From assembly GCA_963969595.1 (NCBI GenBank), contig OZ018414.1:21559660-21623659 (forward strand): a stretch of 64,000 nucleotides of DNA, given 5' to 3'. The stretch is from Neckera pumila (Eukaryota; Streptophyta; Bryopsida; Hypnales; Neckeraceae). Below the pieces are notes generated by a model that saw nothing but the letters and a program-made list of their open reading frames with translations, made no database searches and had not been told where the DNA came from. The translations under genes and the position numbers were made by a program. Shown one piece after another: positions 1 to 12,941 of the stretch (positions are counted from its first letter, which is position 1; each line of letters starts with the position of its first letter).

Positions 1-1080
1 TCTGCAACTACTCCGAGCTACGACTACTCTGAGGTTTTTTATTGTTGTTGGTAAAAGACAGATTCGGTAAGGCTGGACGGGGTTTGGTGATCCGGCTTCA
101 GCGTGACAGGCTAAGAATTGATGGCCGTTATAATCATTGATCCAGTTTTAGAGTTACTCGATGTTGGATTCCAAGATTGAAGACGGAACTCCATTAATTC
201 TAGTCTCACTCTAACTACCTCATCTGTCATAGAAGAGAATGTTTCCAAAGTCCTAATAGATTGAAACCTCCCACACCTACCATGGACTCTTTGATCAGCA
301 AGTAGTTCATGTGAATGCCGGATTAGAACTTCTCATTAGATCCAAAAATTCACATGAAGCACAACTGTTTACAAAAGGCTCGCGAGTTTCTTCGCAAAAA
401 AAAGGATATTCCTCATTAGTTGCATGCAGTGAGGGTGATTGCATTCACAAAGCCTAGGGTCTGGACATCATTGTGATTTTGGGTGAACAACTATGTGGAA
501 CCACTAACGTTGACAAAATCCTCGGTTTGACAGGCTCCATGTGCCGTGCATAGATCGAAAGCAATTCAATGCTGACGCACATGTTGAAGCAGTCCAAAGC
601 AATGAATCATTTGTCTATGACTCTGTAAATGCTTCACTTACTATCTGATAATGCTTACCCTAAATGCTTCACCTACGCCGAGCCAAGCACACAAATTGGG
701 GTTACAGAACCAAGCAAAATCAAAATTGCTGACTTCTTAGCGGCGAGGCGGGCATGCGGGTAACTTCAGAACTTTACATTCATGTCGTAGCCCGGAACCA
801 CAACAGGACTCCCCGACGCCGAGGAACAATACCGGAACATGACAGCAACGTGACCAACCCCAGAACAGCTGCACTACAAATACCTCACTATGTTGGTAAC
901 AAGTTTTGGATCGTAAGTGAAGCGTGCATAACTGAGAACGTATCCGAGGTTTGTTCGGGATCGAGGGTTCCAGGTGACCAGGTATGAAAATCAACAAGTT
1001 TCAAAATTAAAATACCAATCTGAACAGTAGGCTCTTCTGCTCATGAGCACCAAGGCATCCCAAAGGCAAAATTTGAATCA
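1..1080. other. No supported gene in first 1.1 kb
   Basis: Mixed-composition sequence. Two antiparallel open frames of 77 and 86 codons overlap at about 737-997, but neither resembles a family I know. A GT-type donor context follows the plus-strand frame at about 981. No repeat or RNA gene was recognised. Confidence 0.4.
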
Positions 1081-1220
1081 GTCAAGTTCGGCCCCAGTTC
1101 TTAAGTGAAGGCACAAGAGAAGGCATACTACAGTACGCTAACACAGATCGTAATCTTTGAAATACTAGAAACTTTATAAACGAACCACGAAATATATCAA
1201 AATAGAATACAGTACTCACT

Positions 1221-1600
1221 AGAGTTTCTGTCAGCGTGCCCTCAGTGATTGGTTCGACGTTCAATCCTGTCTCATTGTTGGTCTCATCTCCATCGCCTTG
1301 TTTCCCTCCCAGTGCCGTGCTTTTGGTTGCCGGCTTCCTTGCCATTTTTCCAGCTTCCTACAACAAGACAAAACAAAATGAGTGAACCCGAGTATAGATC
1401 GCAGCGTTGAGGAAGATCGAACTCTGCAACTTCAGGAAGTGACGCCACAAAAAAGAATATCATACCAAGTCTGCCGATAGATCCACAAGAATCGGAAAGG
1501 AACACAGGAGCACCCACCGCGAGAGTGGTTCGGAGAAAGAAAGACTGGGAGTCCAGCCTCAGGCACTCATAACGGCACACGACTACGGACTTTGGAAAAC
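1221..1600 (-). CDS. Possible 5' end of an unrecognised gene (leader exon, intron, first coding exon)
   Basis: Read on the minus strand, a GC-richer leader (about 1600 down to 1469) ends at a plausible donor (CTTG/GTATGA). A short intron of about 110 bases ends at TTGTTGTAG, and 12 bases later an ATG at 1345 opens MARKPATKSTALGGKQGDGD and continues to a good donor (CTA/GTGAGTACT) near 1221. This gives a 42-residue hydrophilic N-terminal exon. The layout of leader intron, start codon just after the acceptor, then strong donor is normal for a plant gene. I could not follow it into a recognisable downstream exon. It may be a truncated gene or a fragment carried by a transposon. The product is unknown. 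Confidence 0.3.
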
Positions 1601-1999
1601 CCTAATTGTGGGGTTTAGGTCAACCTTATCCCGCAGAAGGTATTTTTTATTTTCAAGCAAGGTGAAGGTATTTTGTATTTTGTATCATTGTGTATAACAT
1701 GATTTAGTATTACTTTACATTTTTAGAATGCATTTCCTCTTTCAGTGAGGGTCATGAAATCTCATTTTCTTGTTTCACTATTAGGTCATACCCTAAATGC
1801 AGCGGTTCGTATAACATATACTTTTTATTAGGGGACCTTCATTAAAATATTCTAGACATCTTGGTCATATTTCATAAAATTGTAAGGTTTAGAAATTTGT
1901 ATTACTCTAGGATTACACAAACCGGCAGGTTCTTATATTAAGATTACAATAAAATGATGAGTATCATACAGAGTATCAATGTGGTGGACATATAAAAGT

Positions 2000-2299
2000 T
2001 TAGCGGCTTACGCATAAATTTATCGGAGCCCTTTGTGTGTACACCTTCACTGGGTAGATGTCCACAATCGGTAGCTCCTGGAAATATCCTGCAATCTTCG
2101 TATCAGTAGTTCTATCTTCTTCGGTACAGAGGTTGCAACTATCCTTTGATGGCGACGTCGTAGTCCCTTCAACTGCTCTGATTTTGTTCCTAGAGCGTTG
2201 CAACTCCTTCACTGAGGAGTACAATAGTTTACCTCTCTTCCTCCTCTTTCTAAAACTATACTGGAAACCACTCTCACCTATAACTTCTGAAGCATGCAT
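2000..2299 (-). CDS. Unrecognised 99-codon open frame, coding status doubtful
   Basis: The minus-strand frame encodes a basic, serine/threonine-rich peptide (for example SFRKRRKRGKLLYSS) with no domain I know. A plus-strand frame of similar length (2058-2333) covers the same bases, so at most one is real. The minus frame has the more protein-like composition. There are no flanking splice signals I would defend. Confidence 0.15.
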   Translation of the reverse strand: MHASEVIGESGFQYSFRKRRKRGKLLYSSVKELQRSRNKIRAVEGTTTSPSKDSCNLCTEEDRTTDTKIAGYFQELPIVDIYPVKVYTQRAPINLCVSR

Positions 2300-2829
2300 G
2301 AGACTAATGGATTGTATGGTGGAATGGTACTAAAGATAGGTGACCTCAGTCTGAGCTATTGTAATAATGAATATGAAAATGTGCACTCAATACAAATGTC
2401 AATACTTCACATGCATTTCCGAATTCAACTACTACTGAATTGCAGTAGAATGACCTCAAGCATCAATTTATATGATGACTTGACGTTGGTGATAACGGAA
2501 TTTATATTTGAAAATCGTCTCTCCCAATCTTAAAAATTATGTACTCACATATTTGATAGCTCATTGTCAAGTTTTCCGTTATGGCAACTTCATGAATACA
2601 AAAAATATATTTGAAATTCAAAATTCAAAATTGTGTCAATTACTGATATTGTTATAGCCACAACGGCACTACTTAACTTGGGATGCTTTTGATGTCTTAC
2701 ATAAACTGTTTGAAATCATTAGGTACAAGGATAAAACCCATAAGCGTCAAATAGTATTAATACATCATAGTTAAAAGAACCTTCTCTATACCTTCCTAAG
2801 CTCTCTTATGAGATCATCTACTTGTACTC

Positions 2830-3071
2830 TCTAAAGATGCTTTAATGAAAATTTACAGATGGTTCATAGAATTTTGAAATACATTAATGGCATAAAGATA
2901 GGAATGGTACACTTTATTCTTACCTTGCACATTTTGCAAGCTCAATGTAAATGTGTTCTACATCTTAAAAAAAAAATTAGCATGTTCCTTGAGTTTTGGT
3001 TCATTTTTATTTATGATTTAGGTACTGCATTCCACTTGCTTCCACAGGATCATATTTCAAAACATATTTAA
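2830..3071 (+). pseudogene. Possible Ty1/copia retrotransposon fragment
   Basis: The plus-strand frame from about 2859 reads MVHRILKYINGIKIG. This resembles the segment after the reverse transcriptase of Ty1/copia polyproteins, where a VKRILRYLKGT-like motif leads towards RNase H. Only about 20 residues match in style and the remainder has drifted. No LTRs or other domains were found nearby. Treat it as a short relic at best. Confidence 0.25.
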
Positions 3072-3382
3072 GTAGCAGTCTACATATCCAAATTTGGAGG
3101 CTACTATCTACTGACAATATTGTATTTACTATCATCAATTGGTGACAATATTGAATTCGAACTAATTCATATCCGCCTATACAATAGAACCCAAGTTTAG
3201 GTCATTGTACTCTCATTTTCCGGTGCCTAATTATTTTCTCAATGGCCTCCATTTGAGCGGATGGCCACGAGATTCCACTTGTTCTCCTACTTGGCTCAGA
3301 AGGATATGTTGTAGTTTCTTCACACCTTCTTCATATCCGCTTCGGTTTTGTCCAGTCTAGCATATATGTTGAAGAAGAAGTC

Positions 3383-6300
3383 ATGGCTAAGTCAGGCCAA
3401 GTGAAGGAATACGTCCATATGCTGAAGTTAGAACTCCAGGGCGGTCACGTTTGGCACCTTTGTCAAGGTCGCTATAGAGCATATGGATTGTCTTTACTTG
3501 TGAGGGGTGCTTCCACAGAGATTTTTCCTCGACAGTCAGACCATTCCGCCGTGGATATGCCTCCTGCTCGGCGCAATATTGGAAATTCAATAGAACATGA
3601 GCACATTACGATTGCTAGTACTCCCATTCAACTTCTCCGTGTAAAACAAGAAGTCTATAACTCTATCATTGATTTATTGAGTGAGTTTGAAGGAGAGTCC
3701 CCTAGCCAGCCAAGTATTCAAGCAACATTATGTAGTACGATGCCCGACGATGTCCTCAGAACTTCTTCTAGTATAGACTGCGTGCCATCATGTAGTCCTT
3801 CTCTATCCATTCACTCACGTCCACCAACGTATCCAAATAGTGTAAAATCGCTAAGTATCGTTGGTTGCTTGAAAAAGCTAGCATCAATTCGAGGATCTCA
3901 GAACAAAGTTGCTGCATTAGATTACGATTCAGTGATTCACCAAAAAGTGCAATATCTTCCCCCAGACTTTGATGGAGACGTAGTATTTGAGTTGCCTTCT
4001 CTTTGTATTTCATCTTCGCCATGTTCTGGTGGAAATCTGCAGGGTATGGATAAACGATATGATGGTCATGCTTGGTGTCGGACCATGATGTCCAACATCC
4101 ACAACCAAGATGGCTTGAAGTTTAGGAAGTCCTCTTGTGCTGGACATCTGGTATGTAATAACGATGAGTGTGAGTACTTGAAGTGGTTTGCCAAGCGTAA
4201 TGAGAAAGATTGGTGTGGTTATACCAGTGCTCCATTCCATGTTGGTGCTAATCCTCCAAAGGATTCAAGTCTTCTTTGCAAAATATGCAAGCAACCGCCA
4301 CTTTGTATTAGTACTTGTGATGCTAGAATATATTACATTTTTAGCGATACTGCAGTGATGACCAGAGCCTGCATTCATCTAGGTTATCACATGCATCCTG
4401 TGGCTTCTAGAACATGTAGAGAGTCTTTAGATACTATTTCCGGTCTCATTGCAGGCAAGGTTGCAAGAACCCCTGCTGCCACTAACTCAGCCATTGCTCT
4501 GGTAGCTAATAAGCAATTTTTGGACAACCACCTTATACACAATGGTGAAGGCCCTAAGGAGATGCTACAAGGAAAGTCATTAGAAGATGTCATGGATAGA
4601 TTTCAGATACTTAGTTCTCCTAACATCCGTAACATTATTACCTCTTTCTGTAGCAGTGGCAAAGGTGGGGTCATAGATAGCATCATAAATATGAAACAAA
4701 ATCTGAAGTTTGAGTACATTCATGACAATGTCTTTCCAGATCAAGGGAAAGAGAAGGTATATTTGTTTAAAATGTTGGTAGAAGGACCTAGTAGTGGAGT
4801 GGATTTGGTTAAACGAATGCAACCGGGTGGAGATCTTGAGAACGCATGGCTCATGTTTGACCATGTAAAACGCGTGAAGGATTGGACAACCATGGCGTGC
4901 CACATCTATGACACAGATTGCAGGAAGGTCATGACAATTGCTATCTGTGATATGCAATCGGAAGACACGGAGGTTCAAAGCATTATGTGGAGGTCATTGA
5001 ATGATGTCTGAGACGTAATGGCGTGCAGAATCCTAACTTCAAGGGCTTCATGGCTGATAGTGCACAAACGAATTGGAATGCCGTTTGCATTGTATAGGGT
5101 TCAGGGGATTCTAAAGTAGAAATGGTGAACCGTGAGCGAACAAGTCTCTTACACTGGAGTACTTCTTTACATCGCCATACACAGAAGCTCATCAAACCGG
5201 ACTTGCAGCACCAACATACTTGTCTTTGCAAGCAGTATAAAGATTCCAAGACTATGGAAGAAGCTGAGACATGCTATTTGGTGATTTGTTCTTGGTGGCT
5301 TTCATCCGGAGCAGCCTCTGAGGAGTCTCTGCATGAATTGGAGTTGTGGCTTGCATTTTGGCACTTCAGATATCGCCAATGGGGCGGCTTCATGCAAATG
5401 GTAATTTACTCGATGTCATTTCTTTTATTATGTCTTTTCTAAATGGCCACTTGCATTTCATTGGGATTGTTTTTTTCGATAACAAAAAAATCTAATATAA
5501 ATAAAAATCGATTCACTATAGGGAGTAGGTGACTTACTCCTCGTCACCAAGGAATGCCTTTGCCTTACACTTTAGAGCTGAAATCTGTTGTATTTTAAAG
5601 AAGCTGAGACACGCTATTTGGCGGTATTTTTGTTTTCAGTGGTGGAATTCTAGACTGATCTATGCATTTTGGTTCTTCCAGGGATTGAGTCTTGAGGAGA
5701 TGGTGGACACGCCATCATGCAACTTATCAAAAACCATTCATAGCAAATGGTTGCAACAATTTGGTAATCGAGGTAATGATTTGTTTGCCGCCACTTGTGA
5801 TGACTGCATTCGAGCCTTCAAGCAAATGACAAATTATCAAGCATTCTTGAATGGCACAACATCAAGATCAGGGCCATCAAAAGAGGAGTTGAAGCTGAGA
5901 GGCGCTAGACACAGCGGTGACCCAAAGAAGATTGTTGAGGCATTGAATCACCTTCCTAGACCCGCTCATGGTGGAACATGTATTCCACATTTGGAAGGCG
6001 AAGAGATTTTTGGTAGTAGTAAGCACAAGCTTGACCTCCCTATTGGTTTAGATGGTGACTCCCATAGACCAGACAAGGTTAATTTTTCTCAGCCATGAGT
6101 GCAAATACAATCTACATATACACCCACAGTGGCCTCAAATAGAGTAGACTGTTGGCTAACTCTGCGTATGTGATGCACGTCACGACTGCAATGGAGACTG
6201 ATTGTGACACTTCACAATGGCATATTGCAAGATTGTCCCACAAGTCAAGCTGCAAATGTCATGCCCAACAACAAGGATCAAACATCCGTTGTGAGGCTCA

Positions 6301-7086
6301 AATTGCAAAGGGATCTAAAGGCACTCCAGCTCCGCATACCGCGGTAGAAAGAAATAGCGGGGCGGAAACAAGGAGATTGTGATAGATTTTTGGTTTTGTC
6401 CAGATGATATTGAGCAATGTGTTTGAGGCTCTAAACGTACATGGGTAATTGATTGGCCCTAAGTTTCCAACGTGTGGCCTGTACTAATTGGCACCAGTTT
6501 GACTTGCCAAGAAACAATACTTTTGCAAGAGGCCGGCTTTCAACTCCAATCGCGACCACCTATGTCACCTCGACGTTTGTTTACAATGTCAAATGTTTTT
6601 AAGGCAGTACTTTATAATCAACCTAGTCCTTTGCATGCGGACACATATCCAACAAGTAGAAGGAGCAAGGCTATACAACGTATTGCAAATGCTCCTACTA
6701 CAGAGCATCGCAATAAATGGAAGAGTGCTGGAAATGTCAAAGGAATGATCTTGGGAGTAACCATGCTCCCCTTCCCTGGACTTGGAGCAATCATCTCCCT
6801 ACAATCGGGAACTCAGCCTATGCAAAAGATTTATCGAATCACACTCGGCTTGTATCTAGAATGTACTTGCCCTGATTTTGTAGACATGGCAATCTCAGCG
6901 ATTGGTGGCCGCCATCGGTACGTCAATTGTAAACATCTTTACTACTTGTTCCGTTACTTGTGCAAAATGAATTCGATAGACGAGAAGTTTATACATTCTC
7001 CAAGCTTCAGCTTCAATGAAGTGAAGCTCCTTCTCAAGAAAGCAGGTATCATCAATGTTCCAAGCGAGAATCTTGAACAAGCCTAG
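3383..7086 (+). pseudogene. Degenerate SWIM zinc-finger / MULE-type transposase gene
   Basis: An intact 542-codon frame (3383-5011) carries a Cys/His cluster (around CAGHLVCNNDECEYLKW, then CKICKQPPLC) and ends in a transposase-like core (YDTDCRKVMTIAICDMQSED). The protein continues in another frame from about 5007 (NFKGFMADSAQTNWNAV), meets an in-frame TAG near 5094, then runs through WWLSSGAASEESL and FWHFRYRQWGGFMQ to about 5400. A GT-AG interval (about 5401-5685) leads to further coding (LSLEEMVDTPSCNLSK) ending at 6098. After more shifts and stops near 6420 and 6455, a last segment (6472-7086) holds a SWIM finger, C-T-C-P-D...V-N-C-K-H, near residues 125-155 of that piece. The order DDE-like core then C-terminal SWIM fits Mutator-like transposases. 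With at least two frameshifts and several stops it cannot make full-length protein. I did not find terminal repeats. Confidence 0.7.
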
Positions 7087-7942
7087 ACGACCAAAAATCT
7101 TAGAGTGATTGCTGTTTGAGATTGGAAAGATTTATGTTTATATAGATTGGAATTAGATACAGAGCTTTAGAAGTATCATTTTCTATTTGGACAAATACTG
7201 TAATGTGCTGATGCATTTAATACAGCCTATTTCCAATCTACATATGAATTTTCCTAAACTCTAATTCTTAGCTTTCATAATATATACTTGTGATACTTCT
7301 AAAACCAATTGAAATTATAAATTTCACCTAAAGTGTACATAACAACGGTAATAGGTCCACGGTGATAGGTGCATGGTACTAGGTACTATAATTTACTAAA
7401 GATAAAAAAATTTATTCTAATTTTAAAAATATTGTCTAATTTTAGAAATAAAATTGACATTTTCCAAAAAATTCAAAATTTAAAATTCAATGCTCACATA
7501 ATCTCCGCTTAATGCTCACAAGCTCGCGCTCGCAGGCTCACAATCTAGCATAGGGAATACAATGCCTTGTACAAGCAATTTTATTAGCGTTGGAGTCAAG
7601 TCAGCTGGTCAAGGACTTTGTAATTCAATATTGCTAGATCAGCATCAACTCTCATTGTTGCGACGAGAAATGAATTACAAACTTGAAAACTTAATTGGCA
7701 AGCATTCCTACATCCATAACATTCAGTAGCTTGTGTTGATGTTGCCTTGGTTCTTCAGTAATGATGTGCCTGTATATCCTCCACATGTCTAAATCATCAG
7801 TAACTACTGATAAAACACTGTTGGGGTGTGGAATATACCACACTATCACTGTAGAGCTACTGAATGTTATGTCCGTGACAGTGCACTTGTCATTTCATTA
7901 CAAAAGGGATCTTCAAAGTTGAAGATAGCATCTAAGATTGAA
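7087..7942. other. AT-rich intergenic stretch
   Basis: No gene seen. A short segment at about 7815-7890 (GGTGTGGAATATACCACAC and following) resembles the hairpin region at 26549-26660, which suggests a shared dispersed repeat. Confidence 0.4.
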
Positions 7943-8866
7943 TTAACCCCTAAAGGTTTCTAACTATGTTTTCACCAAAACTGCCATTTCTAATACAAGT
8001 ATCAAACTTTAGAAAAAAAACATTTTTGAGCACATGTAACCATAGGATCTTGTAGTAAATTGGTTTAAGAAGATGTGGAAAAAATTTCAGAATTTTCCAC
8101 CATGTAGATTGCAAGATAATAGCGTTTGAATTGACAAAAATCCTTTTTTAATCACTGCAAAAATCTGGGCAGCTGCCCTTCACAAGGTCACATTTGTATG
8201 AAAAAATGTCCAAAATTATGGTTACTCTTTGGATTCATTCTTCAAGGCAAGTTGGCTACATGCTTGAAAATTTTCAGATCATTTGGAATTGTACAACATA
8301 TAGGAAAAAAATAGTAAGTAAGAAGAGGTAGAGAATGACTCAAAATACTAAATTGTCAAGAATTTAATTATGGAACTGAAAAATGCCAATCCCAGCGGTT
8401 GGAATGTTGTAATAAAAAATATACACCCAATGTTTTTTGTTTTAATCAAAAATATTGAAAATTGAGTTAGAAAAAGGACTTCAAAGTTTAATTAGAGTAG
8501 AGATTCTATAACTACCCTCCAACTAAGAATCCTCATAACTTTTGACTCATCAATCCAAATGGAATGATTCAAAGCTTTCCATGTATATATAACTCTATAA
8601 AACCAATTTCAAATTTTACTTTTTCAAAAAAGTGTTTTTAAAAAAAATTATTTGAGCTGCCCGGATTGCCCGCCGAACGCGGAAAATTACATATCATGCA
8701 ATAACTTTTTACCCATAAAGTCAAAAGTTGTGAAAATTGTTGGGCCTTGAAGCTACTCCTTGGGCACATCTTGTGTGAAAATTTCAAAGAGAAAAAAGAA
8801 ATATCCATTCGTAGTGAGCTGCCCAAAATTGCTATGTTGCCAAAAAATGGTGTTTGGTCCTTAAAC
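7943..8866 (+). mobile_element. R1 element copy a (TTAA-flanked inverted-repeat element)
   Basis: The left end is TTAA followed by CCCCTAAAGG and the family's conserved TATGTTTTCACC. The right end reaches TTTGGTCC near 8860, after which the terminus is decayed, so only the left TTAA is intact. The interior is AT-rich with no coding capacity. It matches the other R1 copies along its whole length, so I call it a non-autonomous DNA element. Confidence 0.75.
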
Positions 8867-9291
8867 CCCAAAAACACATTCTTCCCAAACATCAAAATAG
8901 GTCAACAAACAATGGTCAGGTTCTATGGCATTACACTAGTGGGTACACATTACAAACTTTAAATTGACAAGGATTTTGGCTTGATTGAAAATCCTACTGA
9001 ATAACAATGTTTCCATTAAATTTCTAGTTCGAGCAATACTCTATGGAAGCATTACGGTCTTAGTGATTGATGTAGGTTCAAGCAGTATTACTGGAAATCG
9101 GAATTCAACTATTATTCAATTCTCCGATTTCTAGTTTATTAATATTTTTCAAGTTTCTTTAAAGTTATTTAGTCATTGTATAAGAACTTATAGCTTGAGA
9201 ACAAAGTCTTTCAAATTAGGATCGCAAAAATGTTGTCTGAGGCCATTAGAAACACAATTAACAATGGAATAAAAGAACCTTCTGTTTCTAG

Positions 9292-9712
9292 TTAACCCCT
9301 AAAGGACCAACATGCAATTTTTTGGCTACATAGAATTTTTGGGTAGGTACGTGTGACTAGAGATTTCTGTATTTTTGCCCCTAATCTTAACAGAAGGTGG
9401 GGGCGAGGAATATCTTTCATATGTACTAAATTTCATGACATTTGGAAATATGAATAAAAAACTATGGCCTAATATGTTAATTTTTTTGTAATTGGGTACT
9501 TTGGGCAGATCAGAAAAAATCACTTTTTTCAAAAACAAAAATTTGAAATTGGTTTCCTAGAATTACATATCAGTGAAAAGCTTTGAATCATTCCATTTAG
9601 TCATAAGTTATGAGGATTTTTTGTTTGCGGGCAGTTATGGACTCTCTATTCTAAAATAAACTTTGAAGTCCTTTATTTTATTCAATTTTCAATATATTTT
9701 GAAAAAAATTAA
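9292..9712 (-). mobile_element. R1 element copy b, reverse orientation, truncated
   Basis: It starts TTAA-CCCCTAAAGGACCAAC and runs as the reverse complement of the right half of R1 (copies h and i subtype). It stops at about 9712, before the left half. Only one terminus is present. Confidence 0.7.
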
Positions 9713-9739
9713 GTCACAGGAATTTTTCTAGGCAAATTA

Positions 9740-9815
9740 GATTTGGGCAATATTCATTCAAGATTTGGGCAATATTCATTCAAGATTTGGGCAATATTCA
9801 TTCAAGATTTGGGCA
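9740..9815. repeat. 22 bp tandem repeat, about 3.5 copies
   Basis: The unit ATTTGGGCAATATTCATTCA(AG) repeats head to tail without visible change. A lone further copy lies near 10274. Confidence 0.85.
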
Positions 9816-11093
9816 AGATAATTTCTAGGAATTTTTCATTGTAGATTTTGGCAGTTGATCATTCGAAAGAGCATCCTTTGCAAGTCTGAAAATTTCAGAA
9901 TTTTTTATAGAACCTCTCATGGAATTCTACCAAATATGTGCAAGCTTATATTCTTACTTTGCACTTTGGAAGAAGGAGAATCAAATCCTGCTATCTCCTT
10001 CAAATTTTGATAATCAAGGAATCTTTTATATAGAAGAAAATCTTGGCAAACCAATTTTGTTGTTGAATTTTGAATGTGACTTTTAATTTAAAACATCATA
10101 TTTTGACTGTAAATGCCCTATAATGGTTTGTCTTGAGGTTGTAACTCCTGTATGTTAACAATTGAGATTTTTACTATTCCACTAGGAACTGAAATCTATC
10201 CTCAAAATCAATTTAGGGTTCTCCCATAGATTCTTTTAGACCAATTTTGCCATAATTTGTCACATGTACTATAGATTTGGGCAATATTCATTCAAAATCT
10301 ACTTTTTACATAAATTTTGGGTTTCTACCCTATTTACAAGTGGGAATTGGGTTCATTTGAGGGGGAAACAACCTATTAGGAACCAAATACTATACTAGCA
10401 TGTGACATATCTATTTTGGTTTTACACTTTTGGGGGGGCTTTTTATATAATAGGTGAAAAATAAAAAATAAAAAAATAAATCATAAGTTCCAAATAACAA
10501 ATTGGAAGCTCACTTGAGGGGGTCAGAAAAAGTATAAATAGACGTCATCTATGCTACAAGGAATTTGTATATGGCAGAGCCAATAAAAGAAACGAACTCA
10601 TGATGTAGAAAGCTTTCGATGAATTGCGTACATATTTCACAAAGCTCCCCCTAACCAATAATCAAAGGCATGAATTCAAATCAAAAGTTGAAAATTGAGG
10701 TCGGTTGTTTGTGTTGTGTTTTGGTAAACACCACATTACACAATACATGGTATGTACCCAAACTGAGTTATTTGCTTTCAATTATGTTTTATTGAATATG
10801 GCAATGTACTTGATTGTATCAATCTTCTGAACACAACTAGTTGAAAATACAAGACGCTTGCAAGAAAAAGCCACTTTACAAAATGCAAGAAACTGACTAA
10901 TTAGACTAAATTAGTGTCCTAGTTTTTTTGTCCAATTGCCATCAGTCTTGTTGTGCAAGCCTTCCACCAAAATTAGCAGTCTCTTGGTCTGCTAGTTTCT
11001 TCACTGAGTCTTCAAACATTCCTGTGTCTAGTCGACAAGAAATGTTTTCAATTGAGGTTGTGCTTTTGTTGTGACTATAGTTCCTTGCATTTG
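9816..11093. other. AT-rich intergenic stretch
   Basis: No open frame or RNA gene that I can support. A lone copy of the 22 bp repeat unit lies near 10274. Confidence 0.4.
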
Positions 11094-12941
11094 TTAACCT
11101 CTAAAGGACCAAACACCATTTTTTGAAAAGATAGCAATTTTGGGCAGCTCACTACAAACATTATTTTTTATTTTTTTTCTTCAAAATTTTAACATAAGAT
11201 GTGCCCAAAGAATGGCTTTAAGGCCCAACATTTTTCATAACAATTGACCACATGGTTAAAAAGTTACTGCATAATATATCATTTTCATTGGTTGGCGGGC
11301 AGCCCGGGCAACTTAACTCCTAAAGGTCCAAGACTATGTTTTCACCAAAAACACTCCTAAACTGCCATTTCTAGTACAAGTATCAGATTTTAGAAAAAAA
11401 CATTTTTGAACACATGTAACCGTAGGATCTTGTAATAAACTTGTTTGAAAATATGTTGAAAAAATTTCAGAATTTTCCACAATGTAGATTGCAAGATAAT
11501 AGCATTTGAATTGACAAAACCCCTTTTTTTGGCCCTACAAAAATCCGGGCAGTTGCACTCACAAGGTCACATTTAAATGAAAAAATGTCCAAAATGGTGG
11601 TTACTCTTTGAATTCGTTCTTCAAAGCAAGTTGGCTACATGCTTGAAAAATTTCAGATCATTTGGAGTTGTACAACATATAGGAAAAAAATAGGTTATAG
11701 AAAGAAGTAGATAATGATTCAAAACACAAAATTGTTAAGAATTTAATTATGGAATTGAAAGATGTCAATCCCAATGGTTGTAATGTTGCAATAAACAATA
11801 TACATCCTAAGCTTTTATTCTTTTCAAAAAATATTGCAAATTGAGTTATATAAAGGACTTCAAAGTTTATTTTAGAGTAGGGAATCCATAACTGCCCACA
11901 AACTAGAACACCTCATAATTTTCATCTCATAAATCAAAATGGAATAATTCAAAGCATTACACATATATATAAATCTAAAGAACTAATTTCAAATTTTTAT
12001 TTTTTTTAAAAGCGACTTTTCAGAATTTTTTGAACTGCCCACTGCCCATTGAAAATGACATATTATTCGATAACTTTTTAACCATGTAGTCAAAAGTTTT
12101 GAAAATTGTTGGGCCTTAAAGCTACTCTTTGGGCATATGTTTTTGTGAAATTTTCAAAGAATAAAATTAAAATTTCCATTCGTAGTGAGCTGCCCAAAAT
12201 CGCTATGTTTCCAAAAAACATCGTTTGGTCCTTTAGGGTTAAAAAACCTCTTTAAAAATCACCTTTTAAAAAAATAAATATTTGAAATTGATTCTTTAGA
12301 TTTATGCATATATGGGAAGCTTTGAATCATTCCATTTTTATTAATGGGAAGAAAGTTAATGAGGATTTTTAGTTTGAGGGTAGTTATAGAATCTCTACTC
12401 TAAAATAAACATTTGAAGTCCTTTAGTTAACTTAGTTTCCATTATTGTTGGAAAAATTTAAAACATTGGGTGTAGATTGTTTATTACAACATGACAACCA
12501 TTGGAATTGGAATTTTTGAATTCCATATCTAAATTCTTAACAATTTAGTGTTTTGAATCATTCTCTACCTCTTTCTACTTACTACTTTTTTCCTTTATGT
12601 TTTATAATTCCAAATGATCTAAATTTTTTCAAGCATGTAGCCAACTTGCCGTGAATAATGAATCCAAAGAAGTACCACCATTTTGGACATTTTTTCATAC
12701 AAATGTGACCTTGTGAAGTGCAGCTGCCCAGATTTTTCCATAGAATAAAAAGGATTTTTGTCAACTCAAATGCTATTATCTCGCAATCCATGAAGTGGAA
12801 AGTTCTGAAATTTTTTCTACATCTTCTCAAACCATTGTACTACAAGATCCTATGGTTATATGTGTCCAAAAATGTTGTACTAGAAGTGGCAGTTTTGGAG
12901 CAATTTTGGTGAAGAAATAGTCTCTGACCTTTAGAGGTTAA
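11094..12941 (-). mobile_element. R1 element copy c, reverse orientation, split by a nested R1 insertion
   Basis: The left part (11098-11316) and right part (about 12243-12937) are the two pieces of one reverse-oriented R1 element. Both outer ends carry TTAA (11094-11097 and 12938-12941). Removing the inner element and one TTAA leaves about 914 bases, which matches the length of uninterrupted copies. Confidence 0.8.
11313..12242 (+). mobile_element. R1 element copy d, nested inside copy c
   Basis: It is a complete element of about 922 bases starting CTCCTAAAGGTCC and ending GGTCCTTTAGGG. It is flanked by TTAA on both sides (11313-11316 and 12239-12242). It carries no open frame of note. Its insertion into copy c at a TTAA defines the element's exact borders. 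Confidence 0.85.

Noticed and set aside
5508..5528. TTCACTATAGGGAG resembles part of a T7 phage promoter
   Set aside because: Only the 3' half of the motif matches and it lies inside a transposase relic. It is most likely chance; cloning-vector contamination is not supported by other vector sequence.
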